A stretch of DNA of 36,085 nucleotides from Elusimicrobiota bacterium (GTDB lineage: Bacteria; Elusimicrobiota; Elusimicrobia; UBA1565; UBA9628). The notes beneath the pieces were generated by a model. The model searched no databases. It had not been told where the DNA came from and saw only the letters and a program-made list of their open reading frames with translations. The stretch's first letter is position 1; each line of letters begins with the position of its first letter. The translations under genes and the position numbers were made by a program. The DNA is taken from assembly GCA_028865585.1 (NCBI GenBank), contig JAGWJU010000002.1, forward strand, positions 1 through 36,085. Reading direction: 5' to 3'. Shown piece after piece: positions 1 through 9,400 of the stretch.

Positions 1-67
1 GGGGGGAATATGTAGCGGAGGAAATTCCGGGTAGGCAAGCGCGCCGTGATGCGCTACAATAACCGCC

Positions 68-1459
68 TTGTTAGACTTGGCCATCTTCGTCGTTTACCTG
101 GCCCTCGTGGCCGGCCTGGAGTGGGCCGGCGCGCGCAAGCGGCGGCGCGGCCTGGGCGACTACGTCCTGGCGGGGCGCACGCTGACGCTCCCGGTCTTCG
201 TCGCCACCTTGGTCCCGTCCTTCTACGGCGGAGTGCTGGGCATCGGCGAATTCACCTGGACCCACGGCCTCTCCAACTGGCTGGTCATGGCCTTGCCCTA
301 CTACGTCTTCGCGGCCGTTTACGCCCTGTTCCTGGCCGGGCGCATCCGCTTGAAGCCCGGCCTCACCATCGCCGATCACGTGGAGAGCGCCTACGGCGCC
401 GCCTTCGCGGTCTTCGCGGCGCTCCTGGTCTTCGTGCTCTCCTCGCCCGCGGACGAGTTCGTGATGATCGGCACCCTCCTGTCCTATTTCTTCGGCATGG
501 CCTTGAAGCCCGCCATGGCGCTGGGCGCCGTGGTCTCGCTTCTCTTCATGCTTAAAGGAGGGCTGCGCTCGGACGTCTGGGCCAATGCCTTGCAGTTCCT
601 TTTGGTCCTGGTCGGCTTCGCGGTCCTTTTCCCGTTCGCCATTTCGCGCGTGGGCGCCCCCTCGCATCTGGCCGCGCTGCTGCCTCCGGGACACCTGAGT
701 TTGACCGGCGGACTTTCGGTTTGGCAGATTCTGGGATGGTGGATCATCGCGGCGTGGACCATCGTCGATCCGATCTTCCACCAGCGAGCGGCCGCGGCCG
801 GCAGCCCCGCGGTGGCCCGGCGCGGCATCCTGCTTTGCATCCCCTTTTGGATGGCCATCGATCTGATGACCACGGCCGCGGGCCTCTACGCCCGCGCCGC
901 GGTGCCGCACTTAAGCCATCCGCTCATGGCCTACCCCAAGCTGGCCGACCTGGTCCTCCCGCCGGGATTCCGCGCGCTCTTTTTCTGCGGCATGGCTTCC
1001 TCCGTGCTGGCGGGGCTCCAGGGCCGCATCCTGCAGTCGGCCATCAGCCTCGGCAAGGACGCGCTGGGCCGGGCCTTCAAGGCGACGGACGCGGCCGAGG
1101 AGAAGCTCACCATGATCGCCATGGTCGCCAGCGCCCTGCTGGGCTACGCTTTGGCCGTGTGGATCCCCTCGGTGGTGGGGTTGTGGTACGCGCTGGGCTC
1201 GGCGGTCATTCCCGCGCTTTTGTGGCCGCTGGTCAGCGCCTACTACCCGCGCCTGAGGCCCTCGCGGGCCTTCGCCTTCGCCGCGTCCATAGGCGCCTGC
1301 GCGATTTCCTTCCTCTGGGTCGGCGCCAGCCACGCCATCCATCACCCGCTCTTGGGCCTAAACCCGATGTTCCCGGGGCTGGCCTACTCCATGCTGATCT
1401 GGGGGCTGGGACTCTGGATCGCGCCGCAGGCGCTGGCGAAAAATCTCAGCGTGACCTGA
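68..1459 (+). CDS. Sodium:solute symporter family (SSS/SSF) transporter
   Basis: A 463-residue, very hydrophobic protein with about 12-13 predicted membrane spans. The N-terminal span is followed by the family-typical DYVLAGRTL segment (about residues 31-39), and GGLRSDVWANALQF (about 166-179) matches the conserved central region of sodium:solute symporters. By family it would use a sodium gradient to import a small organic solute across the inner membrane; the substrate cannot be read from sequence. The start is a TTG at 68, the only start-type codon after an in-frame TGA at 47; a GGAGG at 17-21 is too far upstream to serve it, so the start is uncertain. It converges with the SCO1-like gene and overlaps its end by 14 bp. 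What lies upstream of the window is unknown. Confidence 0.85.
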   Translation: MLDLAIFVVYLALVAGLEWAGARKRRRGLGDYVLAGRTLTLPVFVATLVPSFYGGVLGIGEFTWTHGLSNWLVMALPYYVFAAVYALFLAGRIRLKPGLTIADHVESAYGAAFAVFAALLVFVLSSPADEFVMIGTLLSYFFGMALKPAMALGAVVSLLFMLKGGLRSDVWANALQFLLVLVGFAVLFPFAISRVGAPSHLAALLPPGHLSLTGGLSVWQILGWWIIAAWTIVDPIFHQRAAAAGSPAVARRGILLCIPFWMAIDLMTTAAGLYARAAVPHLSHPLMAYPKLADLVLPPGFRALFFCGMASSVLAGLQGRILQSAISLGKDALGRAFKATDAAEEKLTMIAMVASALLGYALAVWIPSVVGLWYALGSAVIPALLWPLVSAYYPRLRPSRAFAFAASIGACAISFLWVGASHAIHHPLLGLNPMFPGLAYSMLIWGLGLWIAPQALAKNLSVT

Positions 1460-2606
1460 GAGCGGCGCCCACGCGGCGCTCAAGGGCGCCCGAGGACAGC
1501 CAGCCGCCGCGGCTCCAGAGAATGCGTCCGGACGGCGAGGTCAGCGCGAACCACGGCATGTCCTCCACGCCGTAGCCCTCGGCCAAACGCCCGCGCGCGT
1601 CCTCCACTAAGGGAACGCGCAAACCTGACGCCAAACGCGCCAGGCGGGCGCGCGCCGCGGACCCCAACGCTTCAGTTGCGCGCTCGTCGATCGCAACCGG
1701 AGCAGGCCAACCGCGCCGCCGGGCTTGCGTTGAGTAATGCTCAAGGATGGAGAGTTCCTTGGGGAGATTCGCGTCCTCGTCCAGCCACGAGGCGAAAAAC
1801 AAAAGCAAGTGCGGATGGCCAGCTCCGAAATCGACGAAATGCCCGGGCGCGCCCACGGCGGGCAGCCGCTCGGATTGCTCCGGCTTCATCGCGGGAATAG
1901 GCGCCAAAGAAACCGCGTTTTGAACCGTGGGGCGCCCGGGCAGGATGCGGGCGATGCCGTCGGCGAGAATTTGGGCCTGCTGGACGACGCCTTCGTAACT
2001 CATCCGGTCGGAATAGATCGCGCGCTCGCGGCCATCCGGCCCGATAAGGAAGATGATGGGCTGATGATCGATGTCGCCGTGAATCGCGGCCACGTAGACG
2101 TGGTAGGCGCGCCAAACGCGCTTTAGCCGCGCCGGGCGTCCGGTCAAAAACCGCCAGCGGCCCCGCATCCCATGGGCGCGCGTGTAGGCCGCCACGTCGC
2201 TAATCTTGGTCGCCGAAGGGTTGGCGTTGATGCCGACAATCTGGACTCGCGCGGCCGCGGGCCCCAAGAAACGCAGAGCCTCCGTCATGCTCTGCGTCAT
2301 CAAAGGGCAGATGCTGGTGCAGTGGGAATCGATGAAGGCGAGCATAACGGCCTTGCCGCGAAACTGCGATAGAGAAACGACCCGCCCGTTTTGATCGCGA
2401 AGCTTAAAGTTCGGAGCCGGCAGGCTGCCGGCCGGACTTCCCAAATCGATGTCCTTGTTGGCCCAAGCCTCCGCCGAGTTTCTCGGCTGCGGCAGGGGTT
2501 TCGGCGCAGAGCGAAAGGCTCTGAAGGCCGCGGCGGCCGCGAGAAGAGCGACGACGGCGGCGGCCGAGGGGAGATAGCGCTTTGGGCTCCGCGAGGATTG
2601 ATTCAT
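1446..2606 (-). CDS. SCO1/SenC-type copper/thiol protein with extra thioredoxin-fold domain
   Basis: 386 residues. An N-terminal membrane anchor (about 11-30) is followed by a SCO1/SenC domain (about 60-220) with the copper-binding/redox CxxxC pair (C96, C100 in HCTSICP) and the partner histidine H181 in DIDHQPIIFLIGPDG. SCO proteins deliver copper to cytochrome oxidase Cu-A or act as thiol reductases, outside the inner membrane. A second thioredoxin-like domain (about 250-386) has FFASWLDEDANLPKEL where TlpA-type proteins carry WCxxC, so its redox cysteines are absent. Start ATG at 2606 has AGGA at 2613-2616. Convergent with the symporter. The copper link agrees with the Cus operon downstream. 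The SCO assignment is firm; the role of the second domain is unknown. Confidence 0.88.
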   Translation of the reverse strand: MNQSSRSPKRYLPSAAAVVALLAAAAAFRAFRSAPKPLPQPRNSAEAWANKDIDLGSPAGSLPAPNFKLRDQNGRVVSLSQFRGKAVMLAFIDSHCTSICPLMTQSMTEALRFLGPAAARVQIVGINANPSATKISDVAAYTRAHGMRGRWRFLTGRPARLKRVWRAYHVYVAAIHGDIDHQPIIFLIGPDGRERAIYSDRMSYEGVVQQAQILADGIARILPGRPTVQNAVSLAPIPAMKPEQSERLPAVGAPGHFVDFGAGHPHLLLFFASWLDEDANLPKELSILEHYSTQARRRGWPAPVAIDERATEALGSAARARLARLASGLRVPLVEDARGRLAEGYGVEDMPWFALTSPSGRILWSRGGWLSSGALERRVGAALRSR

Positions 2607-2729
2607 GGAGTTATCCTGCCAATTCTAAAAATCATAACGCAAGCCGGCTCCGAATCCGTCGCCAAGCGGGCGCCCAGGCGCGAAAAACGCCCCCTGGCAA
2701 AAGGGGGGAACTTCGCTTATACTTCTTGC

Positions 2730-5699
2730 GTGACTCTCTTCGGCGCGATTTTGCTCTTGGCTGCTTGCGGCCCCCTGGCCCCGCCCGCTTCGGCCGGCCA
2801 AGCGCCCGCCACCGCGCTGCAGCTGTCGGAACTCAAGCGGGCGGCTTTTGCCGCCGGGATTAAATGGACGACGCTCATAAAAAACGGTCCCGGCGGCGAG
2901 ATATTTCTCACGCAAAAAGGCGCCGGCCTCATTGAGCGCTACGAGAAAAAGCATTCCCTCTCCGGGCCATTCTCCCGCGGCGCGCGCCCGACCCCGATCG
3001 GGAAACTCGAGAATCTCGCCTTGCAGAAACCCACGGCGGAGAACCTCTCCAGCTTTTACGACGGCGGCGTCGCGGGAGCGGGGGACTCAGGAAAGAAACC
3101 GACTTACGACATCAGCCTCGTCAACGGCTATCCCAGCGTCTCGTTCAATCAAAAGCACGCCTCGGAGCAGTTCGGCTACCTCTTCGCAGACGGCCTGAGT
3201 CCCTACGCCGCTCCAAGCCCCTACGCCAACGTCCGCCTCGGCGCGGACGGCTACGGCCGGGTCGATTACCACGTCAGGGGAACGCTCGGCCTCGTCCGCG
3301 TTTCGGCGGACTATCCGGTCGGCCCGCCGCTGCCGGCGCAAGGCCTCGAGAATTTCCTCGGCTCCGGCGCGGACCAATATCTCCGCTACGGCAACGCGCC
3401 TCAAAGCGCCGACGTGGTCGTCGCCAGCCTGGACGCCGCCGTAGGCCGCGCCTACAAAACCGGCCCGCTCGCCCTTTTCTGGGGATTCAACACGGCGAAC
3501 AAATTCGAATACGCCCTGCTCAACTCCGGAATAGCCGGAACCGGCGGCGTTGAGCTTCCCTTGCCGGGCGGCCGGAGCCTGCAGGCCTACATCGGCGAGT
3601 CGAGGGACTACGCCATGGTGAACCCCGACGCCGTTCAATCCTTCGTCTTTCATCAGGGGAACGGAGCTCCGGTCGGGATTTTTACCGGCAAGGAGCGTTC
3701 CGTCGGCATCGCCTACGTGGATCCCTCCGACGGCCTGGCCGCTCTGGTTTCCCATGGCGGCGGCACGTCGCTCGCCTCCGAGAACGCCCAGGTCTCCCTG
3801 ACCAAGGGGCGGTTCACCCTGGGCGCAAGCGTCGAAAAGAAGGCGGGCAGAGGAATCGAGTACGGCGAAACCGACGAGACCGGACAAGCGGGCTATCGCC
3901 TGGGCCGCGATACCGTCGTGTCCATCGGATACCAGTCCGACAAGCTGCAGTACGGCAATGCCGTCGTGAACGCGAAGGGCTGGTTCGCCAGGCTCAGCAC
4001 CATGTTCGGCCCGGCGGCCCGCATTTCAGCCGAACAGTTCTTCGGCGCCCAATCCCAATCGACGCTCCAAGACAAAGCGACCGGCGCCTTCATCGGCTTC
4101 TCCTCGGCGGCGGGCGGCGCGCTCGCTCGGGTGCAGAGCCTCATTGATCATCTGGCCTCGAACCTCCAATCGCAAGAACTCACGCCAGATCAGCTCCGGC
4201 AGGACATCATCGGCATCTCCGACGCAGTCGGCGGCAGCCCCGAGCTTGCCGCGCAAATCGTTGCGGCCGCCCGGCAGGCGCGCCTCAGCGGAGATCAGGA
4301 GAAAATTCTCTCCGGCATACTGCTCGCCGGCGTTCCTCCGGACAATCCATACTATCTTTCCGTCAGCCGCGTCCTGGGCCGACCCGTCCCGCTCTCCTCG
4401 CTGGTTTCAAACCTGCTCGCGCTGCAGGGGAACCTATTCCTTCCCGTGCAGCAGGCCGTCGGGAATCTGGCCCTCCATAAAAACGATCTTGAACGGACTT
4501 TGAAAACGCTCCGGAATCAGACCCTGTGGCAAAACGCCGTGGCCGATGCGACCCGCACCATGATCTTCAACTCCTTGGGCGATTTGAACGAAACCGTGAA
4601 CGTCCTGGGCCGCCCCGTGGCGCTGAAGCTCGATGCCCCGACGCTGATTCCGCTGGCCGGCATCGCCATCAACGCCGGAGTAACGCCCCTCGCGCCGATC
4701 ACGCCCGAGCAGACGGCGCAGTGGATTCTGCAAAAAGCCGCGGGCAGCCTCGGAATTGCTCCGGGAAACGCGAGCGCGCAGGCCGTTTCCGACGCCTTCT
4801 TCGCCCAGGCGCAGCAGCAGCTGGCCCAAATGATAAGCCGGGACGGCTCCGCGGGCGCCTTAAACCCCGCCGCTCTCGCGGATCAAATCCAGCGCAGCCT
4901 CCCGCCGCCTCTGGCGGACTACCTTAGGCGGAAATACGGCGCCGGCCTTTCCAAGTACATCACCGCCCTGTCGCAAGAACCCCAGGAATTAGCCTCCCGG
5001 CTCATCTCCCAAATCAAAAGCGCGGAAGGGGCCCAAGTGACGTCCGCCGTCAACAACGGCTTCGCCGCGGCCGGAGAAATCATCAGCCGGCAGGTAAACC
5101 AAATTCTGGCGACCTCCGCGCAGGAGGCCAAAGAGTTCGACAAGCTTACGGCCGACGGCGGAGCCCCGGCGGACGTCCAGGGGATGGAGGCGGCAATGGA
5201 CTCCTTCGCCCGCTTAAACGGGCAGGGAAAAAAGACGACCGAAAACTTAACGGACGCCATCTCCGGACAGACCCGAACGAGCGTCGCGGCGCTCGCGTTG
5301 CGGCAGGCTCAAGAGCAGATAACCGCCAGCCGCGCCGACGTGCGGAGCATGCAGGCGTCTCCGCAGGACTGGCCCTCTTCCCTCACGGTCTCGGTCGATC
5401 CTCGATTGGCGGCTTATTACGGGAGGGACGGCATTCACAGACTGGTTCAAGGCTTGGCCGACATCTACCGCTCCCTGGGCAGCGTGAAAAAACTGAACAT
5501 TTCCGTCATGCCGGGTTCCTACATGAGGAGCGTGGGAACCTGGAACCAAGAGATCGACCTCCCCGCGCCCGCGAGCCCGGACGACGCTTCCGGCAAAATC
5601 GACGCCATGCTCGGGGCGGAGAAATGCCTCCTCGCCCCTGACTCGCCGGAATGCGGGAATGCCGCCGCGGCGCCGGCGCAAACGCGCCCAGGGCGCTAA
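2730..5699 (+). CDS. Large putative lipoprotein, beta-rich N-terminal half, helical C-terminal half, function unknown
   Basis: The open frame runs from 2391, but 2391-2606 lies antisense to the SCO1-like gene; a GTG at 2730 gives a lipoprotein-like leader (ILLLAACG, lipobox Cys at residue 13) and about 989 residues. The leader lacks an N-terminal positive charge, so the true start may be slightly upstream at a non-ATG codon. Residues about 90-480 alternate short beta-strand-like stretches rich in G, Y and F, as in outer-membrane beta-barrel or autotransporter-like proteins. The rest is A/Q/L-rich and probably helical with coiled-coil-like stretches, ending in a small domain with two cysteines (C969 and C976 by my count). 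I do not recognise a family. Outer-membrane or cell-surface location is inferred. No neighbour overlaps it in the same direction. Confidence 0.65.
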   Translation: MTLFGAILLLAACGPLAPPASAGQAPATALQLSELKRAAFAAGIKWTTLIKNGPGGEIFLTQKGAGLIERYEKKHSLSGPFSRGARPTPIGKLENLALQKPTAENLSSFYDGGVAGAGDSGKKPTYDISLVNGYPSVSFNQKHASEQFGYLFADGLSPYAAPSPYANVRLGADGYGRVDYHVRGTLGLVRVSADYPVGPPLPAQGLENFLGSGADQYLRYGNAPQSADVVVASLDAAVGRAYKTGPLALFWGFNTANKFEYALLNSGIAGTGGVELPLPGGRSLQAYIGESRDYAMVNPDAVQSFVFHQGNGAPVGIFTGKERSVGIAYVDPSDGLAALVSHGGGTSLASENAQVSLTKGRFTLGASVEKKAGRGIEYGETDETGQAGYRLGRDTVVSIGYQSDKLQYGNAVVNAKGWFARLSTMFGPAARISAEQFFGAQSQSTLQDKATGAFIGFSSAAGGALARVQSLIDHLASNLQSQELTPDQLRQDIIGISDAVGGSPELAAQIVAAARQARLSGDQEKILSGILLAGVPPDNPYYLSVSRVLGRPVPLSSLVSNLLALQGNLFLPVQQAVGNLALHKNDLERTLKTLRNQTLWQNAVADATRTMIFNSLGDLNETVNVLGRPVALKLDAPTLIPLAGIAINAGVTPLAPITPEQTAQWILQKAAGSLGIAPGNASAQAVSDAFFAQAQQQLAQMISRDGSAGALNPAALADQIQRSLPPPLADYLRRKYGAGLSKYITALSQEPQELASRLISQIKSAEGAQVTSAVNNGFAAAGEIISRQVNQILATSAQEAKEFDKLTADGGAPADVQGMEAAMDSFARLNGQGKKTTENLTDAISGQTRTSVAALALRQAQEQITASRADVRSMQASPQDWPSSLTVSVDPRLAAYYGRDGIHRLVQGLADIYRSLGSVKKLNISVMPGSYMRSVGTWNQEIDLPAPASPDDASGKIDAMLGAEKCLLAPDSPECGNAAAAPAQTRPGR

Positions 5700-5772
5700 A
5701 CCTTGCCAGCGCATAAATGGCGTCGGCACTCCTGCCCTACGCGGGGAGGAGGAAAATGGGAGTGAACCCTCT

Positions 5773-5792
5773 CTCCGGGCTAAAGCCCGGAG
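5773..5792. repeat. Perfect inverted repeat, possible hairpin
   Basis: CTCCGGGCT and AGCCCGGAG form a perfect 9-bp inverted repeat separated by two bases. It lies in the 131-bp gap between two convergent genes (the large lipoprotein gene ending at 5699 and the DabA remnant ending at 5831). There is no T-run, so it is not a classical intrinsic terminator; it could be a bidirectional stop signal or one copy of a dispersed REP-like palindrome. Confidence 0.55.
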
Positions 5793-5830
5793 CTTCGGGT
5801 CCTCGGCCTGCTCTGGTCGTCGTCCCTTGC

Positions 5831-6160
5831 TCACGGATGTATTTCCTGATCATCTATTTTCTCGGCCTCCGGGCCGAGATCCTCCAGCAGAGCCCGGCGC
5901 AAATCGCGGTCCAGAATACGGCCCCCATGAAACTCCTCGCGATATGCCTCTTCGGCCAGAAACGGCTCGCAGCCGAGCTTGCCGCCCGCGGAAATGACCG
6001 CCTGCTCGAAATCCCGGGATTCGAAAGCGTGAAGAGTGTTGTGATGGACGAAAATGCCGATGGGGCCTTGGGCGGGCAACAGCTCTGCCAGACGATCAAC
6101 GACTGACTGTAAATGCGGACGCGAAGCCGGGACGGCCTCATCCGCGAACGGCTGGTTCAT
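5831..6160 (-). pseudogene. Truncated DabA-like (DUF2309) protein, N-terminal remnant
   Basis: A 109-residue open frame whose residues 18-85 match the N-terminus of DUF2309/DabA proteins, the large subunit of a two-gene inorganic-carbon uptake system: note GPIGIFVHHNTLHAFE, then CEPFLAEEAYREEFHGGRI. Full-length family members have roughly 800-1000 residues and carry their zinc-binding catalytic residues well downstream, so this piece cannot be functional as DabA. The frame stops at 5831 and I see no continuation in the next 130 bp. No dabB-like partner is present. It follows the ArsR remnant by 27 bp on the same strand. I infer the leftover of an ArsR-DabA gene pair, broken by a deletion or insertion. 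Confidence 0.7.
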
Positions 6161-6187
6161 CTTTTCGGATGCGGCGCTGTCCGCCGC

Positions 6188-6442
6188 TTACGGCCTCCCA
6201 AGCCGGGCGAAAATCATGCGGCTCTCCTCCATTCGCTTCCTCAGGATTTGCGCGATGGGACGGAGAACCCGGAAAATCTCGCGGTCGCGGATGGAATACA
6301 AAACGGCGGATTTGCGTTTGCGCGAAACCACGATGCCCGCGCGGCGCAAGATGGCGAGGTGTTTGGAAAGGCTCGACTGCTCGACTTGCAGGCGTTCCGC
6401 CATGCGGCCGACGGCCTCGAAATGTTTAGGCGCCTCGTACAA
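6188..6442 (-). pseudogene. N-truncated ArsR-family winged-helix regulator
   Basis: 84 residues from a TTG at 6442, overlapping the end of cusA by 17 bp. The winged-helix core is clear: VGRMAERLQVEQSSLSKH is the helix-turn-helix and LAILRRAGIVVSRKRKSAVLYSI the recognition-helix end and wing, followed by the C-terminal dimer helix. The usual first helix and half of the second are missing: reading upstream in frame, a stop lies 27 nt before the TTG and no ATG or GTG intervenes. No metal-binding cysteine pair is visible. It may be translated by coupling to cusA and still bind DNA weakly, but I read it as a remnant. A regulator at the end of a metal efflux operon would otherwise be a natural repressor of that operon. 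Confidence 0.6.
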
Positions 6443-9400
6443 TCGAGCCGCGCACCCTGCCTTCCTTCATTTCCCAACGCCATTTCCAAATCGTATAGAC
6501 GGCCGGGTAAATCAAAAGCTCCATGATGAACGAAGTGAAGATGCCGCCGACCATCGGCGCGGCGATGCGCTTCATGACATCGGCGCCGGCTTCGTAGGCG
6601 GGCGCCCACATGACGGGCAAAAGCCCCATGAAGAGGCAAAGCACCGTCATCATCTTTGGCCGCACGCGCTTGACCGCACCGTGCATCACGGCCTCCTCCA
6701 AATCGGCGAGCGTCCGCATTTTGCCCTTGTTTTTCCATTCCTCATAGGCCAAATCAAGATAGAGCAGCATCACCACGCCGGTTTCGGCGTCGACACCCGC
6801 CAAGGCGATGATGCCGACCCAGACCGCAACGGACATGTTGTAGCCCAACATATAGAGCAGCCAAACCGCCCCAACCAAGGAAAAGGGCACGGCCAGAAAC
6901 ACGATGCCGGTTTTTACCACGGAGCCGGTGTTGACGTAGAGCAGCACGAAAATAATGAATAGGGTCAACGGCAGGATCAGCATGATCCGTTTGCGGGCGC
7001 GCTGCATGTACTGGTACTGGCCGCTCCATTTAAGGTAATAGCCTGGCGGAATCGTCACCTCCTTGGCGATAAGAGCTTTGGCCTTTTCTACGTAGCCACC
7101 GACGTCTTGCCCTGGCATGAGGTCCACATAGACCCAGCCGGTGAGCATGGCATCTTCATCGGTGATGGACGGCGGCCCCATTACTAGCTTGATGTCGGCC
7201 AACTGCCCAATGGGCACTTGGGCGCCGGTGGGCGCCGCGACCAGCACGCGCCGCAGCAGTTCTGGATCCCGGCGCAGGTCCTGCGGATAGCGGATGTTGA
7301 CGGGGTAGCGCTCCCGGCCCTCCACCGTCGTTGTGACGTTCTCTCCGCCGATAGCTGTCTCGATGACGTCCTCCACGTCCTCAACCGTCAGCCCGTAGCG
7401 GGCCGCCTCTTCCCGCCGCACCTTGAAGTCAATGAAATATCCGCCCTCGGTGCGCTGGGCGAAGGCGCTGCGCGTACCTGGCTCCTTGCGTAGCACGCCC
7501 TCGATGTCCTCACCGATCTTCTGGATTTGAGAGAGGTCGGGCCCAAAAATCTTAATGCCGACAGGCGTGCGGATGCCCGTCGTGGTCATGTCCACGCGCG
7601 CTTTGATGGGCATGGTCCAGACATTCGATGTGCCGGGAAGCTGGAGCGCTTGGTCCATCATCGAAACGAGATCATCCCAACTCGGCCGTCTCTTTTCGGG
7701 CCAGAAAAATCCCAGAAACGGCTTGAGCCATTGGGGCGCCCAGGAACTATACCAGCACGCATGAAACGTTTCCGGCCAATCCTGCTGGGGCTTTAATTCA
7801 ACCGTGGTATCGACCATCTCCAGGGGAGCGTTATCCGTTGCGGTGCGGGCGCGGCCGACGGTGCCGAAGACCCTTTTGACCTCGGGAAAGCTCTTTAAAA
7901 TCTCGTCTTGATGCTGGAGCCAGACCTTCGCCGCCTCGATGGAAATTCCGGGCAAGGTCGTGGGCATGTAAAGGAGGTCACCCTCGTTCAGGTTGGGCAT
8001 GAACTCCGAGCCAAGGCGCAGATAAATCGGAATCGTGGCCACGATGAGCAGCGCGGCCAAAACGATCGCGGCGCGGCGACGGGCCAGCACAAAGCGCAAG
8101 GCCGGATCATAAACGCGAAACAGCGCGCGGCTGACGGGGTGCTCCTCCTCCGAATAGATTTTTCCAGCCCAGAAAAAATTAACGATGCGGCTAAGTATCC
8201 GGGATTTGAACTTGAGTTCCCGCGCAGGCTTCAAGAAAATCTGCATCAAGACCGGAACCAGAGTCACGGCCAAAAACGCCGCGAAGAACATAGAGAAGGT
8301 CTTCGTGTAGGCCAGGGGCTTGAAGAGCCGTCCTTCCTGCGCTTGGAGGGTGAAGATGGGCAGAAAGCTAACCGCGATGACCAAGAGCGAGAAGAAGAGC
8401 GGTCGGCCAACTTCCTTGGTAGCCTCCAGAATCACGTCTTGCAGGGGCTTGGCCCCTCCCGACTGCTCCGAAAGCTCCAAATGCTTTTGGGCGTTCTCGA
8501 CCATGATCACGGCGGCGTCGACCATGGCGCCGATGGCGATGGCGATGCCGCCCAAGGACATGATGTTGGCACCCAGATTCATGTAGGTCATGGGAATAAA
8601 AGCCATGAGCGCCGCGAGCGGGAGGGTCAGCACCGGGATCAACGCGCTGCGGAAATGCCACAAAAAAATGATGATGACGAGGCTGACGATAATCATTTCC
8701 TCGATAAGTTTGTCGCGCAAAGTGGCGATGGAGCGTTTGACCAGGCTTGAGCGATCGTAGACAGGCACGAGCTCGACGCCTGGCGGAAAGGCGCTTTTGA
8801 CCTCAGCGATTTTAGCCTTGACCGCGTTGATGACCTTCAGGGCGTTTTCCCCGTAACGCATCACCACGATGCCGCCCACGGTTTCCCCTTGGCCGTCAAG
8901 CTCGGCCACGCCCCTGCGCGGCGCGGGGCCGTAGCGCACGTAGCCTATATCCTTGATGAGAATAGGTGCGCCGTTCTTGTCCACGCCGACCGGGACGTTC
9001 TCCAGATCCGCCAGATTCTTGACGTAACCCCGCCCGCGCACCATATACTCGTGCTCGCTCATCTCCACCACGCCGCCGCCCACGTCGTTGTTGGAGCGGC
9101 GCACGGCCGCGATGACGTTTTTGAGCGGAATGCGGTAGGCCAAGAGCGCTTCCGGATCGATCACGATCTGGTATTGCTTGACGTAGCCGCCGATCGAGGC
9201 GACCTCCGCCACTCCGGGAACGCTCTCAAGCCAGTAACGCAGGGACCAATCCTGGAAGGCGCGCAAATCGGCCAAGCTGTGCCGCCCGGATTTGTCCACC
9301 AGCGCGTATTCGTAGACCCAGCCGGCTCCGGTCGCATCAGGCCCCAGGTATGGGTCGACGCCTCCGGGCAACTCGCCCTTGATTTTGGAGAGATACTCCA

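Noticed and set aside
71..910. 279-codon minus-strand frame over the symporter gene
   Set aside because: Arg/Gly/Glu-rich antisense shadow; the plus-strand frame shows clear membrane-protein structure.
2391..2729. N-terminal extension of the large lipoprotein to 2391
   Set aside because: It overlaps the SCO1-like gene antisense and encodes Arg/Gly-rich sequence without a leader; GTG 2730 gives a proper signal sequence.
3087..3887. 266-codon minus-strand frame over the large lipoprotein gene
   Set aside because: No ribosome site, no domain, and the opposite frame is open for about 3 kb.
7908..8750. 280-codon open frame antisense to cusA
   Set aside because: Charged low-complexity shadow with no recognisable domain; cusA is certain.
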